Shown: positions 24,290 to 33,068, counted from the first letter of the stretch. The stretch is DNA of 64,000 nt from Mangrovibrevibacter kandeliae (GCF_024519155.1 NZ_JANIFJ010000002.1:310001-374000); one strand, 5' to 3'. Notes: generated by a model not told the origin, from the letters alone. Translations and numbers: made by a program.

Positions 24290-25947
24290 CCGTCGCCCTC
24301 GATCATCGGCCGGGCTCACACGTTTCCGACCGGATCATCTCGGTCGCCGCGCTCGCCGTCGGCGGCCAGGGCGGCGGCGTCCTCACCAACTGGATCGTCG
24401 ACGTCGCCGAGCGCAACGGCTTTCGCGCGCAGTCGACCTCGGTCGCCGGCGTCGCGCAGCGCACCGGCGCGACGATCTACTATGTCGAGATGTGCCGGGA
24501 TCGCGGCCGCCAGCCGGTGTTCTCGCTGTCGCCCTCGCAGGGCGACGTCGACGTGCTGATCGCCGCCGAGCTGATGGAGGCGGGCCGAGCCATCCTGCGC
24601 GGCTTCGTCACGCCGAACCGCACCACGCTGATCGCCTCCTCGCACCGCATCGCCGCGGTGTCGGAAAAGGTCGTGCCCGGCGACGGGCGCGCCTCCTCCG
24701 CCGAGGTTCTCGACGCCGCGCGCAAGGCGTCGAAGGACCACGTCATCTTCGACATGGAAAGGATCGCCGTCGAAGCCGGCTCGGTGATCTCGTCGAGCCT
24801 CTTCGGCGCGCTCGCCGGCTCCGGCGTCCTGCCGTTTCCACGCGAGAGCTTCGAGGCGACGATCGAGGCCTCGGGCCGAGGGGTGAAGGCGAGCCTGAAG
24901 GCCTTCGGCCAGGCCTACGACGAGGCGGCACGCCGCCGCGCCGACGAGACCGTCGGGCTGCCGCAGGCCCCGGTGGTCGAGGGCAGCGCCCCGGTGGACG
25001 CCCCGCTCCCGCTCGGCGGCCAGCCCGAGAGCGAAGACGCGGACGACGTGCACGCCGCGGCCCCCTCCCCGGCACCGCGGGGGGATGGGCGCCTCCTCGC
25101 GCAATGGCGTGCCCTGGAGGGACGGGTCGACGCCCTGCCGCCTCCGGTTCGCGCCATGGCGCGGCTCGGCCTTCGCAAGGTCGTCGACTATCAGGATGCC
25201 GACTATGGCGCGGAGTATCTCGACCGGCTCGGGGCGGCCGTCGCGATCGACGACGAGGCGCGGACCTACGCGCTGAGCCAGAGCGCGGCGAAGTATCTCG
25301 CCAACGCCCTCTGCTACGACGACATCATCCGCGTCGCCGACCTCAAGACGCGCGCCACGCGCACGGCGCGCGTCCGCCGCGAGATCGGCGTGCGCGACGA
25401 CGACCTCCTGAAGGTCACCGAGTACTTCCACCCGCGCATCGAGGAGTTCTGCGGCACGATGCCGGCCGGGCTCGGCCGCTGGGTCGAGGCCCGGCCGAAG
25501 CTCGCCGCGTGGCTCGACCGGCGCGTCAACCGGGGCCGGCACATCCGCACCGACTCGATGGCCGGCTTCGCCCTGCTCTGGGGGATCGGCGGCCTGCGAC
25601 GCTGGCGGCGCCACCTGCTTCGCCACGAGGTGGAGACCGCCCATCTCGGCGCCTGGTATCGGCTGGCGCTCGATACGGCGCCGCAGGACTACGACCTTGC
25701 GATCGAGATCCTCGCCTGCCGGCGGCTGGTGAAGGGCTACAGCGACACCCATGCGCGCGGCCTCTCGAAGTTCGATCGGGTGCTCTCCGCCCTGCCGATG
25801 CTTCAGGGGCGGAGCGATGCGGCGGACTGGCTGCGGCGCCTGCGCGAGGCGGCGCTCAAGGACGAGAAGGGCGCGATGCTGGACGGGGCGCTGAAGACGG
25901 TGGCCTCCTTCGCCGCCACGCCGACAGAGGCCGGCATGCCGGCGTGA
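24286..25947 (+). CDS. iorB: Indolepyruvate:ferredoxin oxidoreductase-type beta subunit with C-terminal extension
   Basis: A 553-residue partner of IorA. Residues about 18-190 form the 2-oxoacid oxidoreductase gamma domain (ALAVGGQGGGVLTNWIVDVA, then VAGVAQRTGATIYYVEM). A low-complexity Pro/Ala/Asp linker covers about 225-265, and a helical C-terminal domain of the kind seen in proteobacterial IorB proteins (DUF6537-like) follows. Archaeal IorB lacks this extension. Translation is coupled to iorA by a four-base overlap. A polar amino-acid transporter binding protein follows after 207 bases. Confidence 0.88.
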   Translation: MTVALDHRPGSHVSDRIISVAALAVGGQGGGVLTNWIVDVAERNGFRAQSTSVAGVAQRTGATIYYVEMCRDRGRQPVFSLSPSQGDVDVLIAAELMEAGRAILRGFVTPNRTTLIASSHRIAAVSEKVVPGDGRASSAEVLDAARKASKDHVIFDMERIAVEAGSVISSSLFGALAGSGVLPFPRESFEATIEASGRGVKASLKAFGQAYDEAARRRADETVGLPQAPVVEGSAPVDAPLPLGGQPESEDADDVHAAAPSPAPRGDGRLLAQWRALEGRVDALPPPVRAMARLGLRKVVDYQDADYGAEYLDRLGAAVAIDDEARTYALSQSAAKYLANALCYDDIIRVADLKTRATRTARVRREIGVRDDDLLKVTEYFHPRIEEFCGTMPAGLGRWVEARPKLAAWLDRRVNRGRHIRTDSMAGFALLWGIGGLRRWRRHLLRHEVETAHLGAWYRLALDTAPQDYDLAIEILACRRLVKGYSDTHARGLSKFDRVLSALPMLQGRSDAADWLRRLREAALKDEKGAMLDGALKTVASFAATPTEAGMPA

Positions 25948-26034
25948 CCCCGCAAATTTCCGCATCACGATCCTCGGGCGGCAAGCACGCCGTATCGCCT
26001 GTTCGGCACCGTCCCGACGCCCTTCATCCGTATG

Positions 26035-26044
26035 TGCAGCTGCA
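26035..26044. promoter_or_regulatory. TGCAGCTGCA palindrome upstream of amino-acid binding protein gene
   Basis: A perfect 10-base palindrome lies 111 bases before the binding-protein start. It fits the TGCA-N2-TGCA pattern of the sites near 10708, 16667 and 20020. Confidence 0.35.
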
Positions 26045-26154
26045 ATGACGAATCCCGCATCAGGAGCGCTTGCGAACGGATCGCGCAGGCCCTCTGATCA
26101 TCCGGCGGAAACGCCGGGACTTCCCCTCCGCAACGTTCGAAGGAAGAAACTGAC

Positions 26155-26952
26155 ATGAAGATCGCGAATACGCTTCTGATTGCGCTGAGTCTCGCCGGCG
26201 CCCTGGCGGCAGCACCGCAGTCCGCCGCTGCGGAGACGCTGACCGTCGGCGCCTATCCGGCCAATCCGCCCTGGGAGGTGAAGAAGGAGGACGGCTCGTT
26301 CGAGGGCTTTGAGGTCGATCTGGTCAAGGAGATCGCCAAGCGCCTCGGCGACGAGGTCGACATCCAGGATCTCGGCTTCCAGGCGCTCTTCGCCGCGACC
26401 GCCTCGCGACGCATCGACCTTGCGATCTCGACCATCTCGATTACCAACGACCGGCTGAAGAACCAGTCGTTCACGCAGGGCTACTACGACAGCGATCTCG
26501 CGCTGGTCACCCAGGTCGGCTCGGAGGTCAAGACGCTCGAGGACCTGAAGGGCAAGACCGTCGGCGCGCTTTCGACCTCGACCGGCGAGACCTGGATCAA
26601 GGACAACCAGGAGAAATACGGGTTCGGCGAGTACAAGGGGTACGACACCTTCCAGAACCTCCTCCTCGATGTGCAGAACGGCCGCGTCGCCGGCGGCATC
26701 AGCGACATCGGCGGCTTCCAGTACGCCATGAAGCAGCTGCCGCAGCTTTCGATCGCCGAGCGCATCCAGACCGGCGACCGCTTCGCGATGATGCTGCCGA
26801 AGAACTCGCCGCTGCTCGAGAAGGTCAACGACGCGATCAGCGCCATCAAGAAGGACGGCACGATGGCCAAGCTGCACGAGAAGTGGCTGGGCGTTCCGGC
26901 GGATCCTGGCACGTCGACCGTCGAGGTCCTGCCGATCCCCACCGCCGAGTAA
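26155..26952 (+). CDS. Polar amino-acid-type ABC transporter substrate-binding protein
   Basis: A 265-residue periplasmic binding protein of the SBP_bac_3 family. A signal peptide occupies residues 1-26 (MKIANTLLIALSLAGALAAA then SAAA). The mature part has the family layout: GAYPANPPWE, FEGFEVDLVKEIAKRLG, DLAISTISITNDR (the Arg normally pairs with the ligand carboxylate) and GGISDIGGFQYAMK. A ribosome site AAGGAAG precedes the ATG. The single permease follows, but no cognate ATPase gene is found nearby. The ligand is probably a carboxylate such as an amino acid or, by context, an indolic acid. Confidence 0.9.
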   Translation: MKIANTLLIALSLAGALAAAPQSAAAETLTVGAYPANPPWEVKKEDGSFEGFEVDLVKEIAKRLGDEVDIQDLGFQALFAATASRRIDLAISTISITNDRLKNQSFTQGYYDSDLALVTQVGSEVKTLEDLKGKTVGALSTSTGETWIKDNQEKYGFGEYKGYDTFQNLLLDVQNGRVAGGISDIGGFQYAMKQLPQLSIAERIQTGDRFAMMLPKNSPLLEKVNDAISAIKKDGTMAKLHEKWLGVPADPGTSTVEVLPIPTAE

Positions 26953-26960
26953 GGCCGGAC

Positions 26961-26989
26961 GACCGGCGCCGCCGCGCGCGCCGCCGGTC
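26961..26989 (+). terminator. GC-rich hairpin between binding-protein and permease genes
   Basis: An 8-bp perfect stem (GACCGGCG/CGCCGGTC) encloses a 13-base GC-rich loop nine bases after the stop. There is no U-run. It is more likely to stabilise the binding-protein mRNA or attenuate read-through than to terminate fully. Confidence 0.4.
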
Positions 26990-27081
26990 TGCAGGGCAAA
27001 TGAGCGGGCGGGCGCGGATCGCTTCCGGGCCCGTCCGTCCGCACGCGCGACAGACGAACCGCAAGACGGGCCTCCGCATCG

Positions 27082-27750
27082 ATGAGCTTCCTGGATACCT
27101 TCCTCAACACCGACGTCATGTGGCGGGTCTTCCCGATGCTCATCGCGGGGTTGAAGAACACGCTCGCGCTGGCGGTGACGACGTTGCTCATCGGGTCGGT
27201 CGCCGGCATCCTCCTGTGTATCCTCAGGCTCTATGCCCCGAAGCCCATCAACTATCTCGCGGTCGGCATCGTCGACATCTTCCGTGCCTTGCCGATCCTC
27301 GTCGTCCTGGTGCTGGTCTACTACGCCCTGCCCTTCGTCGGGGTGCGGCTGTCCTCCTTCACCTCGGCCGTCTTCGCCCTCGCGCTTGTGCTGTCGGCCT
27401 TCACCGCCGAGGTGTTCCGCGCCGGCATCCAGTCGATCCCCGCCGGTCAGACCGAGGCGGCCCGCGCGCTCGGCCTGCATTTTCCGGCGATCCTGTGGAA
27501 GGTGATCCTGCCGCAGGCGCTGCGCATCGCGACTCCGCCCCACACGTCGAACTGCGTCGCCATCGCCAAGGACACCTCGCTCGCCTCCGTCGTCGCCATG
27601 CCCGATCTCCTGAAGCAGGCGACCGACGCGCAGGCGCTGACGGCCAATCCGTCTCCCCTGATCGCCGCTGCACTGATTTATCTGGTCATCCTGTGGCCGG
27701 CGGTGCGTCTGGTGGCGATGCTGGAGCGGCGCTTCTCCCACGCGCGCTGA
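27082..27750 (+). CDS. Polar amino-acid-type ABC transporter permease (HisM/GlnP family)
   Basis: A 222-residue inner-membrane permease with about five hydrophobic segments. The EAA loop that docks to the ATPase is clear: GQTEAARALGLHFPAILWKV, then ILPQALRIATPP. It starts at an ATG (27082) with no strong ribosome site. Most importers of this family use one or two permeases plus a HisP-like ATPase; here only one permease is present, and the nearest ATPases belong to branched-chain-type systems. It would therefore need an ATPase encoded elsewhere. Confidence 0.88.
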   Translation: MSFLDTFLNTDVMWRVFPMLIAGLKNTLALAVTTLLIGSVAGILLCILRLYAPKPINYLAVGIVDIFRALPILVVLVLVYYALPFVGVRLSSFTSAVFALALVLSAFTAEVFRAGIQSIPAGQTEAARALGLHFPAILWKVILPQALRIATPPHTSNCVAIAKDTSLASVVAMPDLLKQATDAQALTANPSPLIAAALIYLVILWPAVRLVAMLERRFSHAR

Positions 27751-28080
27751 GCCGCCGACGGGCGTGCCCGGCCTCCAGCCCTGCGGCGCTCGGTGGCCTG
27801 ACAGCGGTCGAGCGGACGCTGCATGCCGCCCTTGACTGTCGAAAGCCTGTAAAGTCCCGGATCTCCGGCGCGCAATGCTCGCCCGGAACGCATTCCGAAC
27901 GCGCTTCGGAGCACCGGCTCTTGCCCTTCAAAAAGCCAGCCGAGTCCAGTTGCGACCGGTTATTTTATGTGTAAACTAATTTTCAGCGTAGCCGGGAAGG
28001 TGCGCAGATCAGCAACGCAGGGCTGCTTTCGGCGACGATCTCATCGCCTCGCCGGACACCGTCGCATGGGAGATGCAGGA
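27751..28080. promoter_or_regulatory. 330-base intergenic region with TAAACTAAT motif upstream of branched-chain-type transporter
   Basis: No gene is seen. The last 120 bases are AT-rich. They contain TTTA-TGTG-TAAA (27964-27975), overlapping TAAACTAAT (27972-27980), about 100 bases before the binding-protein start. The latter is shared with the sites near 13789, 16687, 34892 and 54259. This is the likely promoter of the 28.1-33 kb transporter operon. Confidence 0.45.
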
Positions 28081-29262
28081 ATGACAGGGATCCGCACCGT
28101 CGCCATCGGACTTCTCGCAGCCACGGCGCTCGCCGGCTCGGCCCATGCGCAGGACAAGGCCGGCGACACGCTCAAGATCGGGCTGATGTTCACGCTCTCC
28201 GGCCCGGCTGCGGCACTCGGCGAACAGGGCCGCAACGGCTTCATGCTGGCCGTCGACGACATGGGCGGCAAGCTCGGCGGCCTTCCGACCGACATCGTCA
28301 CCGTCGACGACGAGTTGAAGCCGGACGTCGCTGCGAACAAGGCGCGCGAGCTGGTCGAGCGCGATAAGGCCACCTTCGTCGTCGGCCCGATCTTCTCGAA
28401 CATCCTGATGGCGATCGCCAAGCCGGTCGTCGACGGCGGCGCGTTCCTGATCTCGCCCAATGCCGGCACGTCCAACTTCGCCGGCGCCGACTGCAACAAG
28501 AACCTCTTCGTCTCGTCCTACCAGAACGACCAGCCCCACGAGGTGCTCGGCAAGTACGCGCAGGACCAGGGCTACAAGCGCGTCGTCCTGATGGCGCCGA
28601 ACTACCAGGCCGGCAAGGACGCGCTGGCCGGCTTCAAGCACTCCTACAAGGGCGAGGTGGTCAACGAGATCTACACCCCGCTTGGCCAGCTCGACTTCTC
28701 GGCCGAACTCGCACAGATCGCCGCCGCCCAGCCGGATGCGGTCTACACCTTCATGCCCGGCGGCATGGGCGTGAACCTCGTCAAGCAGTATCGCCAGGCC
28801 GGCCTCGAGACGATCCCGTTCCTCTCGGCCTTCACGGTCGACGAAACCACGCTGCCGGCCCAGAAGGACGCGGCGATCGGCTTCTTCGGCGGCGCCAACT
28901 GGGCGCCCGACATGGACAACGAGAAGTCCAAGGCCTTCGTCGCCGAATACGAGAAGAAGTACGGCGCGGTCCCCGGCACCTACGCCATGCAGGCCTACGA
29001 CGCGGCGCAGATGATCGATGCTGCGGTCAAGGCGACGGGCGGCAAGCTCGACGACAAGGACGCGCTGCGCAAGGGTCTGGAAGCGGCGGACTTCACCTCG
29101 CTGCGCGGGTCCTTCAAGGTCGGGCCGAACCACTACCCGATCCAGGACTTCTATCTCGTCAAGGTCGCCAAGCGCGACGACGGCAAGTACCAGACGGAGA
29201 TCGAGAAGAAGATCTTCTCCGACTATGCCGACAACTACGCCAAGGACTGCAAGATGAACTGA
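28081..29262 (+). CDS. Branched-chain-type (HAAT) ABC transporter substrate-binding protein, set 1
   Basis: A 393-residue periplasmic binding protein of the LivJ-like Peripla_BP_6 family. The signal peptide is MTGIRTVAIGLLAATALAGS ending in AHAQ. The mature domain opens with TLKIGLMFTLSGPAAALGEQ, and contains VVGPIFSNILMAIAKP, a GYKRVVLMAPNYQAGKDAL segment and the QAYDAAQMIDAAV helix. The start at 28081 was preferred to an in-frame ATG at 28066 because it gives a normal signal peptide. It heads a complete importer (permeases 29572 and 30495, ATPases 31511 and 32286). In alphaproteobacteria such proteins often bind aromatic acids; the downstream anthraniloyl-CoA genes suggest that here. Confidence 0.92.
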   Translation: MTGIRTVAIGLLAATALAGSAHAQDKAGDTLKIGLMFTLSGPAAALGEQGRNGFMLAVDDMGGKLGGLPTDIVTVDDELKPDVAANKARELVERDKATFVVGPIFSNILMAIAKPVVDGGAFLISPNAGTSNFAGADCNKNLFVSSYQNDQPHEVLGKYAQDQGYKRVVLMAPNYQAGKDALAGFKHSYKGEVVNEIYTPLGQLDFSAELAQIAAAQPDAVYTFMPGGMGVNLVKQYRQAGLETIPFLSAFTVDETTLPAQKDAAIGFFGGANWAPDMDNEKSKAFVAEYEKKYGAVPGTYAMQAYDAAQMIDAAVKATGGKLDDKDALRKGLEAADFTSLRGSFKVGPNHYPIQDFYLVKVAKRDDGKYQTEIEKKIFSDYADNYAKDCKMN

Positions 29263-29571
29263 GGCCGATGGTCCGAGCTTGAACGCAGGGCCGGAGGACC
29301 GGCGCAGGCGAGTGCGGCATGAGGAGCGGGACGCATCGGTCGCTCCTCATGCCGAGGCGCGAGCGGCGCGCAGCGACGGGAGCCTCGACGAGCGAAGAGG
29401 CGCCCATCTCGACCTCGCCGCATCGCCGCCACAGCGCGCCGCTCGCAAGGGCATCGCCCGCCCCTGCCCATCAAGGCTCGCTTCGATCGTACCTCGGGAC
29501 GAGGGGCCTCGACGGCCGGTCAGCGCCGGCGCTGGCGCAGAATGGCAGCGCATGAGAACGACGCGGGATCC
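29263..29571. repeat. 309-base intergenic region with large stem-loop (29315-29354)
   Basis: No gene is seen. A perfect 14-bp inverted repeat, CGGCATGAGGAGCG and CGCTCCTCATGCCG, with a 12-base loop lies 52 bases after the binding-protein stop. It is followed by CTCATGCCGAGGCGCGAGC and ACCTCGGGACGAGG tracts resembling the dispersed intergenic repeats of rhizobia. It may protect the binding-protein transcript and lower permease expression. Confidence 0.55.
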
Positions 29572-30498
29572 ATGTTCAACCTCTTCCTCCTCCAGGCGCT
29601 GAACGGCATCCAGTTCGGGATCCTCCTGTTCCTGGTCGCGGCCGGGCTGACCCTGATCTTCGGCATCATGGACCTGATCAATCTCGGCCATGGCGTGCTC
29701 TACATGGTCGGCGCCTATTTCGTCGCGACGCTGACGGCCTGGACCGGCGACTTCTTCCTCGGCCTCGCGCTCGCCCTGCCGGCGACGCTCGCCTTCGGCA
29801 TCCTTCTCGAGCGGCTGATCTTCTCGAGGCTCTACGAGCGCGACCACCTGGATCAGGTGCTGGCGACCTTCGGGCTGATCCTGATCCTCAACGAGGGCGT
29901 CAAGATGATCTGGGGCGCCGCGCCGATGAGCGTTCCCATTCCGGACCTCCTGTCGGGCTCGATCCCGCTGATCGGCTTCATGCGCTATCCGGTGTTCCGG
30001 ATCGTGATCATCGCCGCCGGACTGCTGACGGCCCTCGGCCTCTATCTCCTCGTCAGCCACACCCGCATCGGCATGCTGCTGCGGGCCGGCGCGACCGATG
30101 CCCCGATGGTCTCGGCGCTCGGCGTCGACATCAAGCGGCTGTTCATGCTGGTCTTCGGCCTCGGGGCGATGCTCGCCGGTTTTGCCGGGGCGATGGTCGC
30201 GCCGATCCTGTCGGTGGAGCCGAGCATGGGGGACAGCGTCCTGATCCTCACCTTCGTCGTCATCGTCATCGGCGGCGTCGGCTCGGTGCGGGGCGCCTTC
30301 GTCGCAGCGCTCCTCGTCGGCCTCGTCGACACGCTGGGGCGCACCTTCGGCCCGATCCTCCTGCGCTCCATGATGGAGCCCTCGGCCGCCGCGCAGACCG
30401 GCCAGACCCTCGCCCCGATGCTGATCTACATCCTCATGGCGGCGGTCCTGTTCTTCCGTCCGTCCGGCCTGTTCCCCTCCAGGGGAGCGGTGGCGTGA
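29572..30498 (+). CDS. livH: Branched-chain-type ABC transporter permease LivH, set 1
   Basis: A 308-residue inner-membrane permease with about eight hydrophobic helices. Family features are GLTLIFGIMDLINLGHGVLYMVG-type residues in the first 60 positions, ATDAPMVSALGVDIKR (the ATPase-contact region) and the FRPSGLF C-terminus. The ATG at 29572 gives the normal N-terminus; an in-frame ATG at 29542 would add ten residues. It overlaps livM as GTGA, so the two are translated together. Confidence 0.92.
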   Translation: MFNLFLLQALNGIQFGILLFLVAAGLTLIFGIMDLINLGHGVLYMVGAYFVATLTAWTGDFFLGLALALPATLAFGILLERLIFSRLYERDHLDQVLATFGLILILNEGVKMIWGAAPMSVPIPDLLSGSIPLIGFMRYPVFRIVIIAAGLLTALGLYLLVSHTRIGMLLRAGATDAPMVSALGVDIKRLFMLVFGLGAMLAGFAGAMVAPILSVEPSMGDSVLILTFVVIVIGGVGSVRGAFVAALLVGLVDTLGRTFGPILLRSMMEPSAAAQTGQTLAPMLIYILMAAVLFFRPSGLFPSRGAVA

Positions 30499-31514
30499 GC
30501 GCCGCGTCGCAGGTCTCGCCGGCCGCGACGCCGGGCGTCGCGGAGCACCGGCAGGGCGGCATGCTGGCGGGCCGCGGCGCGGCCATGGCCGCCGCGGTGA
30601 TCTTCCTCCTGCTCGCCCTCCTCCCGCTCGCCGCGACCGCGCTGAACGACCCGTTCCTGATGGTGACGGCGACGCGGATCATGATCTTCGCCCTCGCCGC
30701 GCTGTCGCTCGACCTCGTGCTCGGCTACGGCGCGATGGTCTCCTTCGGCCATGCGGCCTTCATCGGCATCGGCGCCTATGCGGTGGCGATCCTGTCGGCC
30801 AACGGCGTCGGCGACATCCTCGTCCAGGCCATCGCGGCGGTGGCCGCCTCCGCGCTCTTCGCCCTCGTCACCGGCGCGATCTCGCTGCGGACGCGGGGCG
30901 TCTACTTCATCATGATCACCCTCGCCTTCGGGCAGATGGCGTACTTCTTCATGGTGTCGCTGTCGGCCTATGGCGGCGACGACGGCATCACGCTTCCCGC
31001 CCGCTCGACCCTCTTCGGCGCGCCGCTGCTCGACGACGACATGGCGCTCTTCTATGCCGTCCTGGCGGTCCTGATCCTTGCCTTCGCCGGGCTGCGGGCC
31101 GTGGTCGCCTCGCGGTTCGGTCGGGTGCTCCGGGGCACGCGGGACAACGCCCAGCGCATGCAGGCCATCGGCTTCTCGCCCTTTCGCTACCAGCTCACCG
31201 CCTATGTCATGGCCGGCGCGATCGCGGGGATCGCCGGGGTCTTCCTCGCCAACCAGGCCGAGTTCGTCTCGCCGGCCTACATGACCTGGCAGCGGTCGGG
31301 CGAACTCATCGTCATGGTGGTCCTCGGCGGGATGGGCACGCTGGTCGGCGCCATCGCCGGCGCCATCGCCTTCCTCCTGGTCGAGGACTGGCTGGCGATC
31401 TTCTCCGAGCACTGGAAGCTCGGCCTCGGCATCCTTCTCGTCCTCCTCGTGCTGTTCACCCGCGGCGGCATCGTCGGCGGCGTCGAACGCCTGACCGGGC
31501 GGTCGCAACCGTGA
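30495..31514 (+). CDS. livM: Branched-chain-type ABC transporter permease LivM, set 1
   Basis: A 339-residue inner-membrane permease with a GTG start overlapping livH. The hydrophobic core begins near residue 30. Family signatures are LSLDLVLGYGAMVSFGHAAF, LRTRGVYFIMITLAFGQM, and the ATPase-docking RDNAQRMQAIGFSPFRYQ. It ends in an overlap (GTGA) with the livG start. It forms the translocation pore with LivH of the same operon. Confidence 0.92.
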   Translation: MSAASQVSPAATPGVAEHRQGGMLAGRGAAMAAAVIFLLLALLPLAATALNDPFLMVTATRIMIFALAALSLDLVLGYGAMVSFGHAAFIGIGAYAVAILSANGVGDILVQAIAAVAASALFALVTGAISLRTRGVYFIMITLAFGQMAYFFMVSLSAYGGDDGITLPARSTLFGAPLLDDDMALFYAVLAVLILAFAGLRAVVASRFGRVLRGTRDNAQRMQAIGFSPFRYQLTAYVMAGAIAGIAGVFLANQAEFVSPAYMTWQRSGELIVMVVLGGMGTLVGAIAGAIAFLLVEDWLAIFSEHWKLGLGILLVLLVLFTRGGIVGGVERLTGRSQP

Positions 31515-32269
31515 GCGACGCGCCGATCCTGTCCGTCGCGGGCCTGCGTAAGGCGTATGGGGCGCTGACGGTGACCGACGACGTCTCCTTCGACGTGCGG
31601 CCGGGCGAGCTGCACGCCATCATCGGCCCGAACGGGGCGGGCAAGACCACGCTGATCCACCAGCTGTCGGGAAGCCTTCGCAGCGACGCCGGCCGCGTCT
31701 CCTTCGCCGGCGAGGACATCACCCGGCTGGACATGGTCGAACGCGTCCGGCGCGGCGTCGCCCGCTCCTTCCAGATCACCTCGGTGCTGGAGGGCTTCTC
31801 CGTCCTGGAGAATGCCGCGCTGGCGGTTCAGGCCCGCTCCGGGTCGAGCTTCCGCTTCTTCGCGCCGGCTGCCCGTGAGGCGCAGCTCAACGCGCTGGCG
31901 ATGGATGCGCTGGCGCGCGTCCAGCTCGACGACCGGGCGCAGCGGCGGGCCGGCAGCCTGTCGCATGGCGAGAAGCGCAAGCTCGAGATCGCGATCGCGC
32001 TCGCCAGCGGGGCCCGGCTGCTGCTTCTCGACGAGCCGCTCGCCGGCGCCGGCAAGGAAGAGACGGCGGTGCTCGTCGAGCTGATGCAGGACCTCAAGCA
32101 GACCCACACGATCGTCCTCATCGAGCACGACATGGAAGCGGTCTTCGCGCTGGCCGACCAGGTCAGCGTGCTCGTCTACGGCCGGATGATCGCGACCGGC
32201 ACGGCCGCGAGCGTGCGCAGCGACCCCGACGTGCGTGCCGCCTATCTCGGCGAAGAGGAGGCGGCGTGA
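31511..32269 (+). CDS. livG: Branched-chain-type ABC transporter ATPase LivG, set 1
   Basis: A 252-residue ATP-binding subunit. Walker A is GPNGAGKTT, the signature is LSHGEKRKLEIA (a variant of the usual LSGGQ), and Walker B is LLLLDEPLAGAG, followed by the switch His in IEHDMEAVF. The GTG start overlaps the livM stop. The C-terminal DPDVRAAYLGEE is typical of LivG. The operon supplies two ATPases, as usual for this transporter class. Confidence 0.93.
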   Translation: MSDAPILSVAGLRKAYGALTVTDDVSFDVRPGELHAIIGPNGAGKTTLIHQLSGSLRSDAGRVSFAGEDITRLDMVERVRRGVARSFQITSVLEGFSVLENAALAVQARSGSSFRFFAPAAREAQLNALAMDALARVQLDDRAQRRAGSLSHGEKRKLEIAIALASGARLLLLDEPLAGAGKEETAVLVELMQDLKQTHTIVLIEHDMEAVFALADQVSVLVYGRMIATGTAASVRSDPDVRAAYLGEEEAA

Positions 32270-32285
32270 TGCCGGGTTCCGCACC

Positions 32286-32987
32286 ATGCTGACGGTCGAC
32301 GCGCTCGAGAGCGCCTATGGCGACAGCCGCATCCTCTTCGGCATCGACCTCACCGTGCGGGCGGGCGAGGTCGTCACGCTGCTCGGCCGCAACGGCATGG
32401 GCAAGACGACGACCGTGAAGTCGATCTTCGGGCTGCTGAAGCCGCGGGCCGGCCGCGTCGCCGTCGACGGCGAGGACGTCACCGGCAAGCCGCCGCACGT
32501 CATCGCCAAGCGTGGCCTCGGCCTCGTGCCCGAGGGGCGGCACATCTTTCCGACGCTGTCGGTCGAGGAGAACCTCCTCGCGACCCACCGCAGCGATCGC
32601 GGCGGCCCGGCGAAGTGGACGCTCCAGAGCGTCTACGGCCTGTTCCCGCGCCTCAGGGAGCGGCGCCGCAACATGGGCAACCAGCTCTCCGGCGGCGAGC
32701 AGCAGATGCTGGCGATCGGCCGGGCCCTGATGACCAATCCCCGGCTGGTCGTCCTCGACGAGGCGACCGAGGGCCTGGCACCGCTGATCCGCGAGGAGAT
32801 CTGGACTTGTCTGACGGCGATCAAGGACGCGGGCGAGGCGATCCTCGTCATCGACAAGAACGTCGACGCGCTCGCCCGCTTCGCCGACCGGCACGTCGTC
32901 ATCGAGAAGGGGCGCGTCGCCTGGACCGGCACCACGTCCGAGCTGCGGGCGACCCCGGACATCAAGGACAGATTCCTGCATGTCTGA
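32286..32987 (+). CDS. livF: Branched-chain-type ABC transporter ATPase LivF, set 1
   Basis: A 233-residue ATP-binding subunit. Walker A is GRNGMGKTT, as often in LivF; the signature is LSGGEQQMLAIGRAL and Walker B is LVVLDEATEGLAP. The switch position is IDKNVDALARF, where Lys replaces the usual Gln in the EQN motif. The ATG at 32286 gives the normal N-terminus, with a poor ribosome site. It closes the transporter operon; a cupin gene follows after 81 bases on the same strand. Confidence 0.92.
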   Translation: MLTVDALESAYGDSRILFGIDLTVRAGEVVTLLGRNGMGKTTTVKSIFGLLKPRAGRVAVDGEDVTGKPPHVIAKRGLGLVPEGRHIFPTLSVEENLLATHRSDRGGPAKWTLQSVYGLFPRLRERRRNMGNQLSGGEQQMLAIGRALMTNPRLVVLDEATEGLAPLIREEIWTCLTAIKDAGEAILVIDKNVDALARFADRHVVIEKGRVAWTGTTSELRATPDIKDRFLHV

Positions 32988-33068
32988 GACCTCAAGGCCC
33001 CAGCACCACCGCTCCGTCGCGCGCCATTCGACAGAGATGCGACAGTCAAACCCGAAGGAGCCCCACCC

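Noticed and set aside
22139-24319. 726-codon minus-strand open frame opposite iorA
   Set aside because: The plus strand has ThDP and ferredoxin motifs and a coupled iorB. The minus frame is Asp/Arg/Val-rich without domains.
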